The notes beneath the pieces are model-generated. The model was given only the letters and a program-made list of their open reading frames with translations, was not told where the DNA came from and made no database searches. Below are positions 60,484 to 64,000 of a stretch of 64,000 bases of DNA, one piece after another. Location of the stretch: NCBI GenBank assembly GCA_025060595.1, contig JANXBX010000008.1, forward strand, positions 1-64,000. Reading direction: 5' to 3'. This DNA comes from Synergistota bacterium (lineage in GTDB: Bacteria; Synergistota; GBS-1). Positions within the stretch are counted from its first letter, which is position 1, and every line of letters starts with the position of its first letter. The translations under genes and the position numbers were made by a program.

Positions 60484-63400
60484 TTATAAGGTTTTTTCTT
60501 CAAGTGAGTTAAGTATTTCTTTTGTTTCCTCATAAAGCTTCATTAAGACCTTTTGATATTCTCTTTCTCCCCTCTCAACTAAGCTCATCTCCTCTTCAAT
60601 TTTCCTCGTGAAGTCCTCATCCGTGTATTGTGGATATTGTTCTCTTAGATGTCTATAAACCTCTATGCCAAGTTTGGTTGGGAATAGGAATCCGTTTTTC
60701 TGTACTACATAGTGTCTTTCAAGTAAAGTTTCAATTATAGTAGCATAGGTTGATGGTCTTCCGAGACCGCTTTTTTGCATCATCTCTATGAGAGACCCTT
60801 GAGTGAATGGATAGGCCTTAGGTAGCGTTATAACTTTAGACTCTTTTATGTCTAAGGAAAGACTCCCTTTTTCAAGGAGCTCTTTCCCTAAAGGAAAGAT
60901 GCTTAAGGGTGTTAAAGTGGAAAATCCTGGTTCCAATATCTTTAAGGTTAGGCTTTCCTCTTTTTCCATATGGTCAAGGGAAAGTAAAACCTTTCCCCTT
61001 AATACCCTTGCGTTTTTCATTTGAGAGGCTATGAATCTTCTAAATATCAGAGTGTAAAGGGAAACCGCTTTAGATGAGAGTGGGGGCTTACCGGTAGTAT
61101 ATATGTAGCTTAAGAGCTCTCCCTTATCCCATGGATGAGTTGGCCTTATTCCTTCGTGAGCTCCTCCATCTCCCCATGTTCTTCCTTGGAATAGATTTTC
61201 TCCAAGCTTTTCTAATATATACTCTTTAGCTATAGATATGCCTTTACCGCTTATCCTGAAGGAATCGGTTCTATGATAAGTTATAAGACCTCTTTCAAAA
61301 AGCTCTTGAGCAAGGGTCATGGTCTCCTCAGCGCTCCAACCGTATCTTGTAGAAGCCTCTTTAAGCATATTTGCGGTATCGAAAGGAGGGAGAGGAGAAA
61401 TCTCTTCCTCGGATAGGCTTATAAGCTTTAGATGAAGGTGACGCGGTTTTGAACCTTTGATATCCTCTTTTTTAGCTAAGGGAAACTCAACCCTTATATT
61501 GGGATCAGCTGATATCCTTAATATGTACTCCTTTTCCTTTCTCTCTTTTTCTTTCTCTATGATCCAACCTAAAACAGGGGTTTGAACTCTGCCTGCTGAA
61601 AGCCATTTTTGTTTGAAGGTCTCTTGAAGAAGTTGACTTAGGGAAAAACCGAACCATCTATCAGCTATTCTTCTTATAAATTGAGCTTCAACCAGCGGTT
61701 CATTAATATCTCTTGGTTCATCTATTGCTTCTAAAAAGGCTCTTTTCGTTATTTCGTGAAATTCAGCTCTTTTAAAATCTGGTGAATAAGGTTTTATATA
61801 ACAGGCTAGGTCCCAAGCGATCTTTTCTCCTTCTGTATCTGGGTCTGTAGCTATAAAGGCTACGTCTGCTTCTAAGGCTAGCTCTTTTAATCCCTCGATT
61901 ATCTCTCTCTTTTCATCAAAGGCTGGTACCTTGCATCTTGGGCAGATTTCTTGAACGGTTTGTTCCCCACAGGTTTGACATCTCTTTATTGTGTCATAGT
62001 GGGGTATAAAGGATCCATCTTTTACTTCTACTCCGAAAAGGCCAAGCTCATATACTAGATCAGCTACATGTCCTTTCGATGCGGCTATTAAAAGGGTATA
62101 TTTGAGGGCGTTTACTTCATAGACATCTATGCCGTGGACTCTTCTTCTTTGAGGTGATCCAAAGAAAGAGGCCAAAGTCCTAGCCTTATTTGGTGATTCA
62201 ACGATAATCAGGGCGGTTTTGAAGAGATCTTTTGGTATGGCGTCTATCTTGGTCAGCTCTTGCCTTTCTTTGTCCACCTTGTTTAGAACCTCCATTACCT
62301 TATCATGGTCGAAGGTTTTGAAGGAAAATTCTTCGAAGAAGTATCTTGCCTTTTTCTCAAGAAGGTGTAAGGCTTTTTCATCGTCAACTATAACTATTGA
62401 TAAACCTTGTAGCAGTCCTCCTGAGCATAGCCTAGAGGTTCTACCTGCAGCTTGTAGGTATCCAGTGACATCCGGTATCATTAAATAAATTTCCCCATCT
62501 ATTATTCTTATAGGGCTTTCAGGGCTTGAGGCTACTTGAGCTAGGAACTCTGGATTAGCGAGCTTCTCTGATAAGAAAAGCCTTATCTCATCCAGTAGCT
62601 TTTTGGATCTTTCTGTGAGCTTTTCTTCTTCCTTCTCAAGAATGTTTCTCAAAAAGGGGAGATATCTTCTTTCAACCTCCGGGTGATCCTCAAGGAGTTT
62701 TCTTAATGAAGTAAGTGCGTTAAACAGAGCTATTGAAGAAGTTTCCACCTTCAAGTTTATAAACATTTTAGGAACTCCTATGAAGATAGCATATCTCGTT
62801 TCAGGTATGTCAAGTCCTCGAGTGAGAGGGTTTCTACCGGAAGCTATACCTACCAGAACATCTACTTCCCCCTTTAAAAAAGCTTCTAAGTCTGCTTCCT
62901 CATAGCTCAGAGCCTTTATCCCTTTAATTTCAAATTTTTTGATAACCTCACTTACAGATTCCTTGCCTTTATCAGGGGATACAAAGATTAAACCCCTATT
63001 TCCTAATTTTTTTACAAGGTTTACCGTTTCATCTATCATACCGCTTAATGTCATTCGCTTAGGCCTTAATACAAGATCCTCAACTTTTCTTAAGAAAGAG
63101 GCACTTTTTCCAATTTCTAAGTCCAGTAATTCACGGAATAAAGCTACTCTTACATTTTTGGGCTTTGCTGTTGCTGAAGAAACTATTAGAACTCCTTTCG
63201 CAAGCTTTTTAAGTTCCTCGAGCTTTCTTCTTCCTTCTTCTATCTTTTGCCAAGATTCTTTCGAAGGTCTCCTTAAAAGCTTAATGGATAGATAAAGGAA
63301 GGAAAGCGTTTCATCTACCGCCTCTTTTGGTATACCTAGAAGCCCTAAAATTCTATCTACGCTCCTTGATTGTTTTAGTAAGGCATCTACATCATCAACA

Positions 63401-63981
63401 AAAACGAAATCAAAGGGCTTTGGTATATCTTCATAGCTTTTTACTAAGAACATGGTTGTTGAAACAAGTATGTCAAAATCTCCATTTTTAAGCTTCTCTC
63501 TTTCATCGTTTTTCATGTCCATAGCTATAAGTATTTTCTTTTTACCATCGTTATATTTTTTAAGAAGATTTTCTGCTTGTTCCACAAGCAGGCGTGTTGG
63601 GAAGAGGAGGTATGACTTTCCATCTAAAAATAGGGATGCTATTATACCGAAGGTTGTTTTGCCGATCCCTGGAGGGGCGACTATGGCAAAGGATCTTTTA
63701 AGAAATAGCCTTCGTGCCCATGTTCTTTGGAGAGACCAAGGATCGCTACCAACTTTTTCCTTAAAGAAGTTTACAAATTCCCATTCGCTTTTTCTCAAAT
63801 CATAAATACTTTTAAGTTTTTTTAAGGAACCTCTTTCGCTTAATTTTTTTACTATATCTTCTAAGGTTATGTTATCTTCCTCAGGCAAACAAAGCTCACA
63901 AGGAAGCCCTTTAAGTAGCCTAAGGCTTGAGATTTTTCCCTCACAGTTTGGACAGGCTTTTTCGAATATAGCTTCTGCCAT
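60484..63981 (-). CDS. rgy: Reverse gyrase
   Basis: A complete 1165-residue reverse gyrase: a helicase-like half fused to a type IA topoisomerase, introducing positive supercoils with ATP. The N-terminal zinc finger has Cys10, Cys13, Cys28 and Cys31. Walker A is APPGIGKTT (102-110), the DEAD-like box DDVD (196-199), and the helicase motif VI GYLQAAGRTSRL (about 507-518). The topoisomerase half starts near 590 (ALIIVESPNKA) and has a second zinc finger (Cys668, 671, 680, 683), the acidic TOPRIM triad in ATDPDTEGEK (711-720) and catalytic Tyr902 in TYHRTDSF. ATG 63981 follows AAGGTGG. Its presence marks growth at high temperature. Confidence 0.96.
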   Translation of the reverse strand: MAEAIFEKACPNCEGKISSLRLLKGLPCELCLPEEDNITLEDIVKKLSERGSLKKLKSIYDLRKSEWEFVNFFKEKVGSDPWSLQRTWARRLFLKRSFAIVAPPGIGKTTFGIIASLFLDGKSYLLFPTRLLVEQAENLLKKYNDGKKKILIAMDMKNDEREKLKNGDFDILVSTTMFLVKSYEDIPKPFDFVFVDDVDALLKQSRSVDRILGLLGIPKEAVDETLSFLYLSIKLLRRPSKESWQKIEEGRRKLEELKKLAKGVLIVSSATAKPKNVRVALFRELLDLEIGKSASFLRKVEDLVLRPKRMTLSGMIDETVNLVKKLGNRGLIFVSPDKGKESVSEVIKKFEIKGIKALSYEEADLEAFLKGEVDVLVGIASGRNPLTRGLDIPETRYAIFIGVPKMFINLKVETSSIALFNALTSLRKLLEDHPEVERRYLPFLRNILEKEEEKLTERSKKLLDEIRLFLSEKLANPEFLAQVASSPESPIRIIDGEIYLMIPDVTGYLQAAGRTSRLCSGGLLQGLSIVIVDDEKALHLLEKKARYFFEEFSFKTFDHDKVMEVLNKVDKERQELTKIDAIPKDLFKTALIIVESPNKARTLASFFGSPQRRRVHGIDVYEVNALKYTLLIAASKGHVADLVYELGLFGVEVKDGSFIPHYDTIKRCQTCGEQTVQEICPRCKVPAFDEKREIIEGLKELALEADVAFIATDPDTEGEKIAWDLACYIKPYSPDFKRAEFHEITKRAFLEAIDEPRDINEPLVEAQFIRRIADRWFGFSLSQLLQETFKQKWLSAGRVQTPVLGWIIEKEKERKEKEYILRISADPNIRVEFPLAKKEDIKGSKPRHLHLKLISLSEEEISPLPPFDTANMLKEASTRYGWSAEETMTLAQELFERGLITYHRTDSFRISGKGISIAKEYILEKLGENLFQGRTWGDGGAHEGIRPTHPWDKGELLSYIYTTGKPPLSSKAVSLYTLIFRRFIASQMKNARVLRGKVLLSLDHMEKEESLTLKILEPGFSTLTPLSIFPLGKELLEKGSLSLDIKESKVITLPKAYPFTQGSLIEMMQKSGLGRPSTYATIIETLLERHYVVQKNGFLFPTKLGIEVYRHLREQYPQYTDEDFTRKIEEEMSLVERGEREYQKVLMKLYEETKEILNSLEEKTL

Positions 63982-64000
63982 TTTGCATCAACCCACCTTT

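Noticed and set aside
1-64000. CRISPR arrays, insertion sequences, rRNA genes, prophage or attachment sites.
   Set aside because: No regularly spaced repeats, transposase or integrase genes, or rRNA-like segments were found on either strand; the single tRNA is not flanked by integration genes.

Overview
The window is a gene-dense, somewhat AT-rich stretch of a bacterial chromosome, with short intergenic gaps, strong GGAGG-type ribosome binding sites and very frequent TTG start codons. A complete bacterial reverse gyrase (60484-63981), oxygen-sensitive enzymes (a glycyl radical enzyme with its radical-SAM activase), amino-acid fermentation genes and a wealth of carboxylate transporters point to a thermophilic, anaerobic, organic-acid and amino-acid fermenting bacterium. 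Synergistota, Thermotogota or Atribacterota would all fit. The sequence alone does not settle which, and I name no species.

Layout. (1) 12-1759: sodium:solute symporter with a small membrane partner. (2) 1893-13720: a tricarboxylate module. icd and aconitase run leftward. prpF, two tctC, tctB, tctA and a PrpD-family gene run rightward, followed by citrate synthase and a GntR/FCD regulator. Two matching 23-bp palindromes, one in the divergent promoter and one in front of citrate synthase, look like that regulator's operators. (3) 13692-18840, leftward: a sugar-acid/hydroxy-acid operon (dehydrogenase, RraA-like aldolase, nickel-pincer LarA homologue, DgoK-like kinase) behind ksgA, plus tRNA-Pro(GGG). 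(4) 18893-24468: nitroreductase, then a multisubunit flavin/iron-sulfur amino-acid dehydrogenase operon behind a leader-peptide/hairpin region, ending in a decayed NSS amino-acid symporter with a still open MetS-like peptide. (5) 24511-28797, leftward: HypD-like trans-4-hydroxyproline dehydratase, its activase HypE (whose start position carries ACG instead of ATG) and an FAH-family enzyme. (6) 28905-33937: methyltransferase, secreted DUF4198 protein, D,D-carboxypeptidase, threonine synthase, and an ODP diiron oxygen sensor coupled to a soluble chemoreceptor. (7) 34087-42648: tandem OFA-type MFS carriers, DUF1015, 2,4-diaminopentanoate dehydrogenase, FkbM methyltransferase, a secreted FG-GAP-like protein and DUF3160. 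(8) 42761-52423: DapA-family aldolase, TAXI-TRAP transporter, fumarate-reductase-like flavoprotein and SDR facing a kdgT-denK-pdxA2 set for four-carbon sugar acids. (9) 52596-60458: arginase-like protein, gamma-glutamyltransferase and a divergent peptide ABC transporter. (10) reverse gyrase.

The themes are import and breakdown of di/tricarboxylates, sugar acids, amino acids and peptides. A recurring design is visible: in the TTT, TRAP and peptide ABC operons a strong hairpin sits just after the binding-protein gene and before the membrane genes, which would give the binding protein in excess. No CRISPR array, insertion sequence, rRNA or prophage was seen.
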